DNA of 64,000 bases, taken from positions 1 to 64,000 of the forward strand of contig JACOST010000018.1 of assembly GCA_016178705.1 (NCBI GenBank), in the 5' to 3' direction. Made by a program: the position numbers and the translations under genes. This DNA comes from Deltaproteobacteria bacterium. GTDB taxonomy: Bacteria; Desulfobacterota; Binatia; HRBIN30; JACQVA1. Below the pieces are notes generated by a model that saw only the letters and a list, made by a program, of their open reading frames with translations, searched no databases and was not told the DNA's origin. The number at the start of each line of letters is the position of its first letter. The first letter of the stretch is position 1. This document shows positions 8,232 to 18,318 of the stretch, piece after piece.

Positions 8232-9058
8232 GACTCCGCCTCCGCCCCGTCATCGAGCGCGACTTCCCGCGTACCCGCCGGGGTCGCGAGCGTGAACAGC
8301 GCGGCATCGATGGCAGGGTTCACCTCGACCTCCTGCAGTTCGAGGGTGAGTCGCTGCTGTTGCGGTGGCAGGGCGATCACAATGGTGGTCGGGACATCCG
8401 CTGGAGCTGCGAAGGCGCTGAACTCGGCGCGCCAGCGCACCTGTGCATCCGCATCGTGCGTTTCGATCGCCACCGCGCGCAACGCCCGGTCGAACGCAAT
8501 CACATGGGCACCCGCGTCAGTGGCGCTTGATAGCTGGATCGTGTCCGACGTGGGATCGAACGACACTGCATCGTTGCGCCCATCACCCACAGGCGGCGTG
8601 CCGAGCAACACATCGACCGCGTCGGCGACACTGAGGTCGACGCGCGCATAGCGTTGCAGATTCGCGCGCGAGGCGCGGCCGCGATACACCGTCGCCTCGC
8701 TGCGCACGTAGGCCGCGAGTGCGCCGTTGTCCGCCGTCAGCACGAACACGGTGCCGAGCGGCGACAGCACTTCGATGCGCAAACGCTCGGGGCGCTGCAC
8801 CAGCACGACTTGGCGAGCACGGCGATGTTCATCGGGGCCGTCGTAAACGAAGTGGGCGAGCGCACGCAGGCTGACGCGGGCAGCGCGTTGCTGCTCCAAG
8901 CGTGTCACCAATTCGGCTGCGCTCGGCAGCGGCGGTGCGATCGCAGGAGCCGGAGGCCGCAGCGTCGCGCAGCCGCTCACGAGCAGCAGCGCGACCGTCA
9001 TGAGCGCCGGTCGCCTGACCGTCGCGTTGACCATGGCCGCCCCGATGGCGGAGATCAC
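8228..9058 (-). CDS. Outer-membrane lipoprotein, LolB/DUF4292-like
   Basis: The 276-residue product has a signal peptide with lipobox LVSGC. The mature part is a series of amphipathic strands (VVLVQRPERLRIEVLSPLG and similar) that resembles the LolA/LolB-type half-barrel of DUF4292 lipoproteins. Those proteins are thought to handle lipoproteins or lipids at the outer membrane. The start is GTG at 9058, forming a GTGA overlap with the TPR gene stop; GAGAGGGG upstream supports it. An ATG at 9034 is an alternative start. The fold assignment rests on pattern only. Confidence 0.65.
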   Translation of the reverse strand: MISAIGAAMVNATVRRPALMTVALLLVSGCATLRPPAPAIAPPLPSAAELVTRLEQQRAARVSLRALAHFVYDGPDEHRRARQVVLVQRPERLRIEVLSPLGTVFVLTADNGALAAYVRSEATVYRGRASRANLQRYARVDLSVADAVDVLLGTPPVGDGRNDAVSFDPTSDTIQLSSATDAGAHVIAFDRALRAVAIETHDADAQVRWRAEFSAFAAPADVPTTIVIALPPQQQRLTLELQEVEVNPAIDAALFTLATPAGTREVALDDGAEAES

Positions 9059-10836
9059 GAGCCCCTCTCGCCCCCGCTGTTGGTGCCTTGGAGGATGTTG
9101 ATCTTTTCGCGCAGGCGCGGTTGATCGGCGGCCTTGGCGCGTCCCAACGCGTCGCGATACAAGCGCAGCGCCTCCGCGGGGCGCCCAGCCTTTCCATACG
9201 CGTCGGCGAGATGTTCCAGGATGGTGGGATCGTCACCCGAGCGTTCGACCGCGCGTTCCAATTGTTCGATCGCCGCGTCATAGTTGCCGCGCTGATAGAA
9301 CACCCAGCCGAGGCTATCGAGGTAGAAGCCGTCTTCGGGATCGATGGCCAACGCGCGACGGATCAAGCTCTCCGCCTCGTCGAGGTTGGTACCCGTTTCG
9401 GCGTACGTGTAGCCGAGGTAGTTGAGCGCGGAGGCGTTCTGCGGATTGATCTCGATTGCCTTGCGCATCTCGACGACGGCCTGCTCCTTGTTACCGGCCT
9501 CGTCGTAGAGCGCGCCGAGCGTGAAGCAGTACTTGTCGTTGTCCGGGCTGTTGGCGACGAGTTGCTCCAGCAATTGAATCGCGTCGGCCAACGCGCCCTT
9601 CTCGCGGTACAGCGCGGCGAGATAGTTGAGGACTTCGGCATTGTCGGGCTTGGCGTTGATGGCGCGCTTGGTTTCAGCGATCGCGTCGTCGACGCGGCCC
9701 GTCTGCTGCCGGATGTAGGCGATGTGGACACGGGCGTCGGGATAGAATTCGCTGCTGGCGGGAATACGCTCGAACTCATCGACCGCGCGATCGTAGACCT
9801 TCATCTCGCTGTACACCGACGCCAGATAGTAGCGTACCCGGTCGTTGCTGGGGTCGGCGGCGAGCACCAGGGTGAACTCCGTGGCGGCGCGTTCGTAGTC
9901 ATTCTTTTCGAAGAAGATCAGGCCGATTTTGACACGCGTCTCCTGCGGGTTGTCTTCGATTTTTTCCAGCTCCTGGAACTGCGACAGCGCTTCCTCGAGC
10001 CGCTTCTGGCCGACGTAGACGCCGCCGAGCCGTTTGCGCGCGGCCTTGCTCATCGGATTCGTACTCAGCGCCCGCTGATAGTACTCGATGGCCTTCTCAG
10101 GCTGCTTTTGCGCTTCGTACAATAGCCCGAGGTCGATGAGGACGAGTTCCGACTGGGGATTCAACCGCATGGCCTCGCGCAACGCCTTCTCGGCCTGGTC
10201 GAATTGGTGGTCGGCGGCGTACACGCGCCCCAGGTAGTAGTAGCCGAGGAACGAATCAGGATTCGTTTTCGTCAGGCGGCGCAACACCTCGATGGCGCGG
10301 TTGTACTGTTGCAACTGGCCGTAGAGCGCCCCGAGCAGCAGCTGCGCCTCTTGGTGGTCGGGTTCGAGCGTGAGCACGGTCTCGTACTCAGTGGCGGCCT
10401 CTTGATCGTGGCCGAGCGACGACTGGATGCCGGCGAGCAGCAGCCGCGCGTCGACGTTTTGCGGATCGATGTCGACCACGGCGCGGCACTGTTCGAGCGC
10501 CTCGTTCAACATGCCACTGCGGACGTAGAGGGTCGCCAACCGCACTCGTAACATGGCGGAGTTGGGATCGTCGGCCACCGCCTGCTCGTACTCCTTCAAC
10601 GCCCGATCTTGATCGCCTTGGTTCGCGGCGATCTCGGCCTTGAGAAAGTGCCCCATCGCCGCGGCTTCGGGCGGCGGAGCTTGGGGCGCCAACACCTCGG
10701 CTTGCAGCTCCGGCGACCAACTGGGGGACGACACGTGACGAATTGGTGAGCGCATCGACGCGCAGCCGACAAGCGCCCCGGCCGCGCCCGCTACCACGCT
10801 CACACGCATGACTGACGAAGGAAATCGTTGCAGCAT
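9055..10836 (-). CDS. Tetratricopeptide-repeat lipoprotein
   Basis: The 593-residue protein has a signal peptide ending LVGC and then, from about residue 60 to the C-terminus, about fourteen TPR units (patterns such as GDQDRALKEYEQAVADDPNS). TPR lipoproteins of this size commonly scaffold envelope complexes. It is the first gene of the minus-strand run, and its stop overlaps the GTG of the LolB-like gene. ATG at 10836 is preferred over GTG at 10839, and an internal Met near residue 10 is also possible. It faces the STT3-like gene divergently across a 136-base gap. Confidence 0.85.
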   Translation of the reverse strand: MLQRFPSSVMRVSVVAGAAGALVGCASMRSPIRHVSSPSWSPELQAEVLAPQAPPPEAAAMGHFLKAEIAANQGDQDRALKEYEQAVADDPNSAMLRVRLATLYVRSGMLNEALEQCRAVVDIDPQNVDARLLLAGIQSSLGHDQEAATEYETVLTLEPDHQEAQLLLGALYGQLQQYNRAIEVLRRLTKTNPDSFLGYYYLGRVYAADHQFDQAEKALREAMRLNPQSELVLIDLGLLYEAQKQPEKAIEYYQRALSTNPMSKAARKRLGGVYVGQKRLEEALSQFQELEKIEDNPQETRVKIGLIFFEKNDYERAATEFTLVLAADPSNDRVRYYLASVYSEMKVYDRAVDEFERIPASSEFYPDARVHIAYIRQQTGRVDDAIAETKRAINAKPDNAEVLNYLAALYREKGALADAIQLLEQLVANSPDNDKYCFTLGALYDEAGNKEQAVVEMRKAIEINPQNASALNYLGYTYAETGTNLDEAESLIRRALAIDPEDGFYLDSLGWVFYQRGNYDAAIEQLERAVERSGDDPTILEHLADAYGKAGRPAEALRLYRDALGRAKAADQPRLREKINILQGTNSGGERGS

Positions 10837-10972
10837 CACCTTGAACGCGTAGCATAATGGCTAGAGTCGCGCTATCGAGTCCGGCGCCATCGCAAGGCGT
10901 TTGTGCCGCGCGCTGAATTCTGGTTCATGAGCGACGCGTGCGCAGCAAATCAGTCGCGATCCGAGCCCTCGC

Positions 10973-13225
10973 ATGAGTCCCGCCGCCGCTACTTCGCCAG
11001 CGAGCCATCGCCTGGTGTGGGCAGTCGTGCTGACCGGCGTGCTGGCTGGCGCCCTGCTGTGGCGCTTGCCGGTGGCCGCCCCCGAGTGGCGCTTCACCCT
11101 GTGCGAGAACGACTCGCTCTATCAACTCCACCGGATACAGGATTGTCTGCGCCAGTATCCGCACGTCCCGTCCATCGACCGTTTCTCGCACTATCCGCAT
11201 GGCTATCGCGTTCACTGGCTGGCGTTGCACTCGCTGTTCTATGCGACCGTTGCCAAGCTCGCCGGCGTTGGCGCCGAGCAGCGCGACGCGCTGATCGCGC
11301 TGCTGTCGTGGATTCCACCGCTGTTCGGGCTGCTGGCGGTTGCGCTCGCGGTGGCCATCGCTCGCGGCTTCACTGACAGCGTCTGGTGCCTCGCACTGGT
11401 CGGCGTCTTGTGCGCGTTCAGCGCCGACGTGTGCCGGCCGTTTTTCTTCGGCACCATCGACCATCATCTCTTCGCTCACGTCGGCACTCTGCTACTGGTG
11501 TGGGGTCGGCTCCGCCGACACGCGCTCGGCTGGCTCCTCGGACTGTTGGCGCTCATCGGCATGACGCCGGAAGCGATTCTCTACGTGTCGCTGCTTCTCG
11601 GCTGTGTGTTCGCGTCCGAATTGACGGGCATCGCAAGCAACAGCGATCCCGAACCGCGCGCGGGATGGTTCTGGTTTCTGTCGCCAAGCGCGGTGGCGAT
11701 CATGGTCGTCGTCGCGCAGCGCGGGCTCGAAACCGATCCGCTACCCCTCGCCGATCTCAGCTGGACGTACCCGACGCTGTTCCAACCCCTGTGGTTGGCG
11801 ACGCTCGGGGTCAGCATGAGCAGCGCGCTGAACGGATTCGAGCGCGTCGTGCGCATGCGGCACAGCCTCGGCCGTGTCAGTCTCGGCACCGCCGCCGCGC
11901 TGGCGCTGGTCGCGCTGCCAGCCGTCGCGGTGCTGTACTGGACGGGCACACTCGCGACGATCGTCGGCCGAATGATGATCAGCAACCGCATCTTCGTCGG
12001 CGAAGAGGCGCCGGTATTTCAGGCAGGCTTCTGGGGCGCGCCGGCGTGGTACCGTCTGCTCGCGTTCTCGGGGCTGTTCATCTGCGCAAAATTGTGGGCA
12101 GGCGCGCGCGCCCACGCGAGCACCGACTATTGGTTCCGCTGGATCGTGCTGGCAGCCGCACTACTGTTCGGCTTCAAAGAGTTTCGTCACCTCTACATCC
12201 TCAGCTCACTGCAGGTAATCGGGCTGGCCGTCGCGGCATTCGAAACCGTCCGCGCACTGCGGCGGCTGCCGCTCTTCTCAAGTCGCGTGACTCGCTGGCT
12301 GCCCGCCGGCGTGATGGCGCTGACGATCGGGCCGATCTTCTACACCGGCGACCTTGCCGATCGCGTCGCGATTCACGGCGACGCGTGCGCGCGCATGCCG
12401 GTGATTGCCGAGCTGACGGATTGGCTGCGCGCGCACACGCCCGACCCAGCGCCAATCGGTGACGGCACGCCGAGCTACGGCGTGTTCAGTCCATGGTCGA
12501 TCGGCCACCAGCTCCGCGTACTCGCGGACCGGCCGGTGATTGTCGATCCGTTCAATTTCGAAATCGCGCCGGGGACCGAGCAGACGCTCGATCGCGTCTG
12601 GCAGTCGCGCGGTGCCGACGAGTTCACCGACGCGTTACGCGCGCAGCCGGCCCGCTATCTCGTGCTGATGAATCCGGCCGAAGAGATCGTCGGCACGCTG
12701 CGCCGCAGCGGCGTCCGGTCCGATCGATTCGTCACCTTCGACGCCAGCGGTGCGCCGGTGTTTCGGCCGGCGATGAATCAGTTCGCCGCCTTCCGCTTGT
12801 TCATGACGAGCGGATGGTCCGGCGAGTTCGGCCAGCTCCAGCCGCGCTTCTTCAGCCGCGATGCCGAGATCTACACCGCCGGCGGCGACGGCGGGGAGCA
12901 ACGTCGGGTCGCCATTCCAAAGGGGCAGATCTACGAACTGAAACCCGGCGCAACGCTCACCGGCAACCTCCCTACCGAAGTGCAGACCATCACGGCGAGC
13001 TACGTCGTACGCACGGCCGATGCGCCACCGGCCGAAGTGCGCATTCCGCTCAGCGTGAACCGTGACGGCCGGTTCGAGTTTCACACCGCGTTGCCCGCGC
13101 CGGTTGAAGAGGACAGCTTTCGCGTCGACGGCGGCTATCGCTTCACTGCCGGCGAACGTATCGTGGTGGTAGCGGTGACGCAGGCGATGGTCGACACACA
13201 CGCTGCTGTCTCCGTCGAGTGGTGA
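10973..13225 (+). CDS. STT3/AglB-like membrane oligosaccharyltransferase homologue (GT-C fold)
   Basis: The 750-residue product has about a dozen membrane helices up to about residue 460 and a soluble C-terminal domain. Three signatures match the STT3/PglB/AglB family: an acidic first-loop motif ENDSLYQLHR (E45, D47), FSHYPHGY followed by HWLALH, and FFFGTIDHH (D163, H164, H165) in the second loop. In the soluble domain the usual WWDYG is replaced by a divergent SPWSIGHQLRVLADRP. The family transfers lipid-linked glycans to asparagine. The changed WWDYG makes the acceptor specificity doubtful, and other GT-C transferases remain possible. The start has no strong ribosome site. Confidence 0.7.
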   Translation: MSPAAATSPASHRLVWAVVLTGVLAGALLWRLPVAAPEWRFTLCENDSLYQLHRIQDCLRQYPHVPSIDRFSHYPHGYRVHWLALHSLFYATVAKLAGVGAEQRDALIALLSWIPPLFGLLAVALAVAIARGFTDSVWCLALVGVLCAFSADVCRPFFFGTIDHHLFAHVGTLLLVWGRLRRHALGWLLGLLALIGMTPEAILYVSLLLGCVFASELTGIASNSDPEPRAGWFWFLSPSAVAIMVVVAQRGLETDPLPLADLSWTYPTLFQPLWLATLGVSMSSALNGFERVVRMRHSLGRVSLGTAAALALVALPAVAVLYWTGTLATIVGRMMISNRIFVGEEAPVFQAGFWGAPAWYRLLAFSGLFICAKLWAGARAHASTDYWFRWIVLAAALLFGFKEFRHLYILSSLQVIGLAVAAFETVRALRRLPLFSSRVTRWLPAGVMALTIGPIFYTGDLADRVAIHGDACARMPVIAELTDWLRAHTPDPAPIGDGTPSYGVFSPWSIGHQLRVLADRPVIVDPFNFEIAPGTEQTLDRVWQSRGADEFTDALRAQPARYLVLMNPAEEIVGTLRRSGVRSDRFVTFDASGAPVFRPAMNQFAAFRLFMTSGWSGEFGQLQPRFFSRDAEIYTAGGDGGEQRRVAIPKGQIYELKPGATLTGNLPTEVQTITASYVVRTADAPPAEVRIPLSVNRDGRFEFHTALPAPVEEDSFRVDGGYRFTAGERIVVVAVTQAMVDTHAAVSVEW

Positions 13226-13261
13226 CGCAGCGGTCGATTGCCCAGCAGTCCGTTTGAAAAC

Positions 13262-13395
13262 CCGCATGCTTCGAGACTCGCCTGTCGGCGCTCCTCAGCA
13301 TGAGCGGTGCTTCCCTTGTGCGACAACATTTTCCCGCTCACCCCGGAGTCGCAGCGCCGTCTCGAAGCCTGTCCTGAGCCCCGTCGAAGGGGGCG
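13262..13395. repeat. Probable dispersed extragenic repeat (REP-like)
   Basis: The 204-base gap after the STT3-like gene contains two short palindrome-rich segments: one at 13265-13307 containing GCTCCTCAGCATGAGCGG and one at 13367-13391 containing CTGTCCTGAGCCCCGTCGAA. From memory, closely similar motifs recur between genes in many environmental genomes, where they translate as VLSPVEG-like strings. Only this copy lies in the window, so the repeat status rests on recognition, not comparison here. Confidence 0.45.
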
Positions 13396-13429
13396 CCGCA
13401 CTCGTGAAACTGGCTACCAGCGTGACCCG

Positions 13430-13774
13430 TTACGGGTGAACGCTGCAGGTGACGTGCGTGCCGGCGAGCGCGTAGCGCCCGCCTTCGGGGCAGTTGGGAA
13501 TGCGGATGCCGTCGCGCTCGAGGTCGCCGAGAGATCCCGGCGCCGCGTCGTGGCTGGCCATGTACGACTGAATGTCGCGTTCGACTTGCTGCCGCTGGGT
13601 CCGGCAGGCCGCCGCCTTCGATACTTGGATGCTCTGAATGCCGACCGCCTTCTCGTTCTTGGTCGCCGACATCTTAAAGTAGCCGAAGTAGAGCACCCCG
13701 ATGATCACCAGCGCCAGCAAGATCGAGACGAACGACAGGCCACGCGCATTGCGCACGGTGTTCCAGATTCTCAT
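13430..13774 (-). CDS. Pseudopilin-like protein with type IV prepilin leader
   Basis: The 114-residue product has a short basic leader ending in G12, then LSFVSILLALVIIGVLYFGY, the hydrophobic helix expected after prepilin peptidase cleavage. The usual Glu at position 5 of the mature protein is Ser, which is more like minor pseudopilins. The small C-terminal domain has three cysteines, two of them in the final 25 residues (PNCPEGG and VTCSVHP), which may form a disulfide. It is the last gene of a four-gene operon and overlaps the DUF6285 gene stop as ATGA. No secretion or pilus genes are nearby. Confidence 0.65.
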   Translation of the reverse strand: MRIWNTVRNARGLSFVSILLALVIIGVLYFGYFKMSATKNEKAVGIQSIQVSKAAACRTQRQQVERDIQSYMASHDAAPGSLGDLERDGIRIPNCPEGGRYALAGTHVTCSVHP

Positions 13775-14178
13775 TCTCCACCTCCGCCGGCGAGGAACTT
13801 CGGATTGGCCACGCTCAATTTGTCCACGACGGTCTGACGCACGTGTGCCAGCACCGCCGCGCGCCAGGGATCACGATCGGCGTCGCCGCTGCGAATGCGT
13901 TGGCACAACTGCTCGGTCGCGGCGCGAATCGCGGGCCGCAGCGTCGCGAGATCGGTCGGCGCGTCGGCGGCGGACTCGCTGAGGAGCTGGCGAAGTCGTT
14001 GCCACTCCCCGCGCAGCTGATCGCTCTCGCTCTGCCACTCGCGGACGACGATGGCGAGCACGTTGGCGGCGACCCGGGCGTGAAATTTCTTCGTCCCCTC
14101 GAGCGCCGGGATCGCATCGGCTTCGAGAAACTGGCGGACAGCGTCGAGCAGTTCCACCGCGGTCGGTCGATCGTGCAT
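13771..14178 (-). CDS. DUF6285 domain protein
   Basis: The 135-residue product starts MHDRPTAVELLDAVRQFLE, which I recognise as the DUF6285 pattern: a small all-helical protein usually encoded beside an acyl-CoA-dehydrogenase-type phosphotransferase. That holds here, since the phosphotransferase gene is two genes upstream. The function is unknown. The ATG at 14178 starts one base after the upstream lipoprotein stop; a longer in-frame start at 14256 would overlap that gene and is not favoured. Confidence 0.7.
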   Translation of the reverse strand: MHDRPTAVELLDAVRQFLEADAIPALEGTKKFHARVAANVLAIVVREWQSESDQLRGEWQRLRQLLSESAADAPTDLATLRPAIRAATEQLCQRIRSGDADRDPWRAAVLAHVRQTVVDKLSVANPKFLAGGGGE

Positions 14179-14179
14179 G

Positions 14180-14923
14180 CTATTGCTCGATTCCCTTTTG
14201 CCCCTCTTGTCCCTTTTGCATGATGCCGGCGCAGTCCCCGACGCGCTTGCCGCCAACGGTGGCGCAGATCAGCTCACGGCGAAAGGTCACGCCACCGTCG
14301 GCGCTCCCCTGTGAACGCGTCTCGCCCACGCCGGGCGTGATCCACGTGGTGACGCTGAGGTGCATGCTGCCCCTGCGCATTTCGATCGTGCGCTCGGTGT
14401 GGATCTCGAATTCGTCGCTACCCGCCGCCGCGGTCACGCGGCGCGCTGTGACGGTTTGCTCGGCTTGTCCGTACGCCAGCAACTTACCGTCTGACAAACG
14501 CGAAAGCGTGACCGGTGACGTGGCTTTGGATTCGCTGCTGTGCAGCGGAACGCTGAGGCTGGGTAGCGGCACTTCGTACAACATCAGCACCCCCTCGCGC
14601 AGCATGCCTTCGCTGATCATCGTGATCGAGCTTCCGTCATCGCGCAGATGACTCTTGCCGAGTGCGACGCCGTCCTCGGTCATGTTGACAGCGAACTCGC
14701 CAGGCTGGTCGAGGACCGTAAGGTGCTCGACAGTCAACCGATCCGGCTGCCCGGTGCTGGTGGTGCGATAGACGAAGTGATCGCCATCGTGATGTGGCGC
14801 CAGTTCCTGCAACGTGCCGCTGAACAGCACCACGTCCGGCGCAGCGGGCGCGACCGGCTGCCGTGGTGCACATCCCGCGAGCAAGACAGCCACAGCACCA
14901 ACGTAGAGCGCGCGTCGAATCAT
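14180..14923 (-). CDS. Lipoprotein of unknown function
   Basis: The 247-residue product has a clear signal peptide and lipobox LLAGC (Cys18) and a mature domain of mostly beta strands; I recognise no family. It is inserted between the phosphotransferase and DUF6285 genes, where I would expect none. The ATG at 14923 overlaps the phosphotransferase TGA, and GGAGGGG precedes it, so the start is well supported. The segment QKGQEGQKG near the C-terminus is a short repeat also seen in the DNA at 14195-14220. Confidence 0.65.
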   Translation of the reverse strand: MIRRALYVGAVAVLLAGCAPRQPVAPAAPDVVLFSGTLQELAPHHDGDHFVYRTTSTGQPDRLTVEHLTVLDQPGEFAVNMTEDGVALGKSHLRDDGSSITMISEGMLREGVLMLYEVPLPSLSVPLHSSESKATSPVTLSRLSDGKLLAYGQAEQTVTARRVTAAAGSDEFEIHTERTIEMRRGSMHLSVTTWITPGVGETRSQGSADGGVTFRRELICATVGGKRVGDCAGIMQKGQEGQKGIEQ

Positions 14924-15942
14924 GTCCCCTCCAGTAGGTTCAACAGCTCCAGCTCCATCTCCGCGGTTCGCCGCCCGAGACTCGCCAGCTCGACGCTGCG
15001 CACGCCGCCGCTGAGATAGGTGTGCGCTTGACTGACGGTGATGGTCGCCCATTTCAAATTTCCGAACACTTCCCAGAAGCGAACGCGCTCGGGATCGACG
15101 TGGCCGCCGCCGGCGTCTGCATACGCCGCGAAGAATTCGTCGCGCATGCCGATGCCGCCAACGGGTTTGTCGTCGCTGCCGAACCGCCACGACCGCACGC
15201 ACATCCAGCCCAGGTCCTCCATCGGATCGCCGAGGTGCGCCAGCTCCCAATCCAAGATCGAGCGCGTGCCTTCGGCACCGAAGATCACGTTGCCGATGCG
15301 GAAGTCGCCGTGCACCAACGCCAGCCGAGCGCCGCTCGGCAGCCGCGCACGCAGCCAGCGAAACGCCAATTCGAAGGCCGGATGCGGATCCGGTGCGAGA
15401 CCGCGAAAAATCTGCTCGTAGCGGTCCAGCTCGGCCTGTGCCGGTGACTCTCCAGGCGGTGGCTTGGGCAGGAAGTCGAGGTGATGGGCGGCGAGATCGA
15501 TGCGATGAATGCGAGCGAGGATGGCACCGAGTTCGCGCGTCATCACGCGACGCGCGGGAGCGTACGCCTCATCGCGCAGCAAGCGCCGCGCGATGGTTTC
15601 GCCGTCGATGCGCTCCATAATGAAGAAACACGCGCCCAGGCTCTCGGTTTCATCACCGAGCCAGAACACCCGCGGCACCGGCACTCCACTGGCGTGCGCG
15701 GCCTGGAGCAGCAGAAACTCTTCGCGACGATTCGTCTGCACACTAGTCGCACCGGGATCGCGGCGCAGGATCAAGGCCCGGCACACGGCCTGCCCGTTCT
15801 GTTGGTACGACGCATCGAACGACCAGGTCTCGCGCGACGCGCCGCCGGGCACCCGCCGCAAGCCCTCGATCTGCACATCATCAGCGTCGACCTGCCGCGC
15901 GATGAACGCCGCCAACCGCTGCTGCACCTCCGCCGGATTCAT
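14920..15942 (-). CDS. Phosphotransferase family protein (APH-like, acyl-CoA-dehydrogenase-associated type)
   Basis: The 340-residue kinase-fold protein has the catalytic HGDFRIGN loop and LDWELAHLGDP, which supplies the metal-binding Asp, as in the APH/choline kinase superfamily. The DWExAxxGDPxxDL form with this length matches the branch related to the N-terminal part of ACAD10/ACAD11. In those proteins the domain phosphorylates 4-hydroxyacyl-CoA. I infer that a hydroxyacyl thioester may be its substrate. ATG at 15942 is preferred to a TTG at 15978. It is the first gene of the operon that ends with the pseudopilin gene. Confidence 0.85.
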   Translation of the reverse strand: MNPAEVQQRLAAFIARQVDADDVQIEGLRRVPGGASRETWSFDASYQQNGQAVCRALILRRDPGATSVQTNRREEFLLLQAAHASGVPVPRVFWLGDETESLGACFFIMERIDGETIARRLLRDEAYAPARRVMTRELGAILARIHRIDLAAHHLDFLPKPPPGESPAQAELDRYEQIFRGLAPDPHPAFELAFRWLRARLPSGARLALVHGDFRIGNVIFGAEGTRSILDWELAHLGDPMEDLGWMCVRSWRFGSDDKPVGGIGMRDEFFAAYADAGGGHVDPERVRFWEVFGNLKWATITVSQAHTYLSGGVRSVELASLGRRTAEMELELLNLLEGT

Positions 15943-16088
15943 AGGCGAGTCATAGCCGGTCGCCAGGGAGGGATTCAAACCGCCCCATCCGAATTACCGG
16001 TACGACGAGCACCCACCGGGCGCGCGATTTGCCCAGCCCGCTGCTTCTCGCTATGTCGTGCGCACCTCAACTTCGAAAGGGATACACC

Positions 16089-17246
16089 ATGGGCAAAGGA
16101 CGACGAGTGTTTGTGATCGGGGTCGGCATGACCAAATTCGAGCGCTGCGAGCAGGATGTGCGCGACCTCACCAAGGACGCGGGCACGCAGGCGCTCAAGG
16201 ACGCGGCCGTTGACTTCGACAAGATCGAGCAGGCCTTCTGCGGCTACGTCAGCGGCATGAGCACGCTCGGCCAGCAGTGCGTCTACAACATCGGCATGAC
16301 CGGCATCCCGGTCTACAACGTGAACAACAATTGCGCGACCGGCTCGACCGCGCTGTTCATGGGCTTCAACGCGATCAAGTTCGGCCAAAACGAGTGCGTG
16401 CTCGCGCTCGGGTTCGAGAAGATGCAAAAGGGGCCGCTGGAAAATCAGCTCCCAGGACTGCAGGAAGTCGCCAAGGAGACCACCGAGAAGAAGCAAGCGC
16501 CGATCGCCGCGCGCATGTTCGGCAACGGCGGCCGCGATCACATGGAGAAGTACGGCACCAAGCCCGAAACCTTCGCCAAGATCGCGGTGAAGAACCACCG
16601 CCACTCGGTCAACAACCCGCGCGCGCAGTATCGCGAAGCCTTCAGCCTCGACGAAGTGCTGGCATCGCGCATGGTGTACGACCCACTCACATTGCTGCAG
16701 TGCTGTCCGACCTCGGACGGCGCCGCCGCCGCGGTGTTGGTATCGGAAGACTATCTCCGTGCTCATCCGCATTCGGGCGCGATCGAGATTCTCGGCATGG
16801 CGATGGCCACCGATAAGTTCGAGGACTTCGCCCGCGGCAACATCGGCATGATCGGCATGGGCATGACCGAGCGCGCCTCGCAGTCGGTCTACGAGCAGGC
16901 CGGTCTCGGACCCAGGGACGTGCAGGTCATCGAGTTGCACGACTGCTTCAGCAGCAACGAGCTGATCACCTACGAAGGCCTCGGCCTGTGCAAGGAAGGC
17001 GAAGGCGAGAAGCTGGTGGAAACCGATGCCTGCACCTACGGCGGAAAATGGGTAGTGAATCCGTCAGGCGGATTGCTGTCGAAGGGACACCCGCTCGGCG
17101 CCACTGGGATCGGTCAGTGCGCGGAGCTGACGTGGCACCTGCGCGGCCAAGCGGAGAAGCGTCAGGTAGAAGGGGCGAAGGTGGCGCTGCAGCACAACCT
17201 CGGCCTCGGCGGCGCCGGCATCGTCGCGATGTACGCGAAGAAGTAG
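16089..17246 (+). CDS. Thiolase-like lipid-transfer protein (SCP-x type)
   Basis: The 385-residue product belongs to the thiolase superfamily. It has the nucleophile segment NNNCATGSTALFMG, the HDCFSSNEL motif and the C-terminal GHPLGATGIGQ. The overall pattern is that of the SCP-x or non-specific lipid-transfer branch, whose members cleave 3-ketoacyl-CoA with branched or sterol side chains, or act as aldolases with a DUF35 partner. No DUF35 gene is adjacent. AAAGGGA upstream of the ATG at 16089 fixes the start. It is transcribed divergently from the phosphotransferase operon. Confidence 0.85.
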   Translation: MGKGRRVFVIGVGMTKFERCEQDVRDLTKDAGTQALKDAAVDFDKIEQAFCGYVSGMSTLGQQCVYNIGMTGIPVYNVNNNCATGSTALFMGFNAIKFGQNECVLALGFEKMQKGPLENQLPGLQEVAKETTEKKQAPIAARMFGNGGRDHMEKYGTKPETFAKIAVKNHRHSVNNPRAQYREAFSLDEVLASRMVYDPLTLLQCCPTSDGAAAAVLVSEDYLRAHPHSGAIEILGMAMATDKFEDFARGNIGMIGMGMTERASQSVYEQAGLGPRDVQVIELHDCFSSNELITYEGLGLCKEGEGEKLVETDACTYGGKWVVNPSGGLLSKGHPLGATGIGQCAELTWHLRGQAEKRQVEGAKVALQHNLGLGGAGIVAMYAKK

Positions 17247-17277
17247 GCGGAAGGAGTCAGAAGCGGTAAGGCCAATA

Positions 17278-18202
<925 letters not shown>

Positions 18203-18290
18203 TCCGACCTCCTACGCCTGCGTACTTGTGTTACCGTGCGGCGCGCGCCATAGATCAGCCGATGCTCAGAGCTGAGTCAATGCAGTCGCA

Positions 18291-18318
18291 ATGCCAAAAC
18301 TGAGGATACTTTTGGCAT
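18291..18318 (+). promoter_or_regulatory. Hairpin spanning the start codon of the PP-loop ATPase gene
   Basis: The sequence ATGCCAAAA at 18291-18299 is perfectly complementary to TTTTGGCAT at 18310-18318, with a ten-base loop. In the mRNA this would bury the AUG in a nine-pair stem. No Shine-Dalgarno sequence is visible upstream, so unfolding of the stem could limit initiation. A DNA-binding site is an alternative. The function is inferred. Confidence 0.35.
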
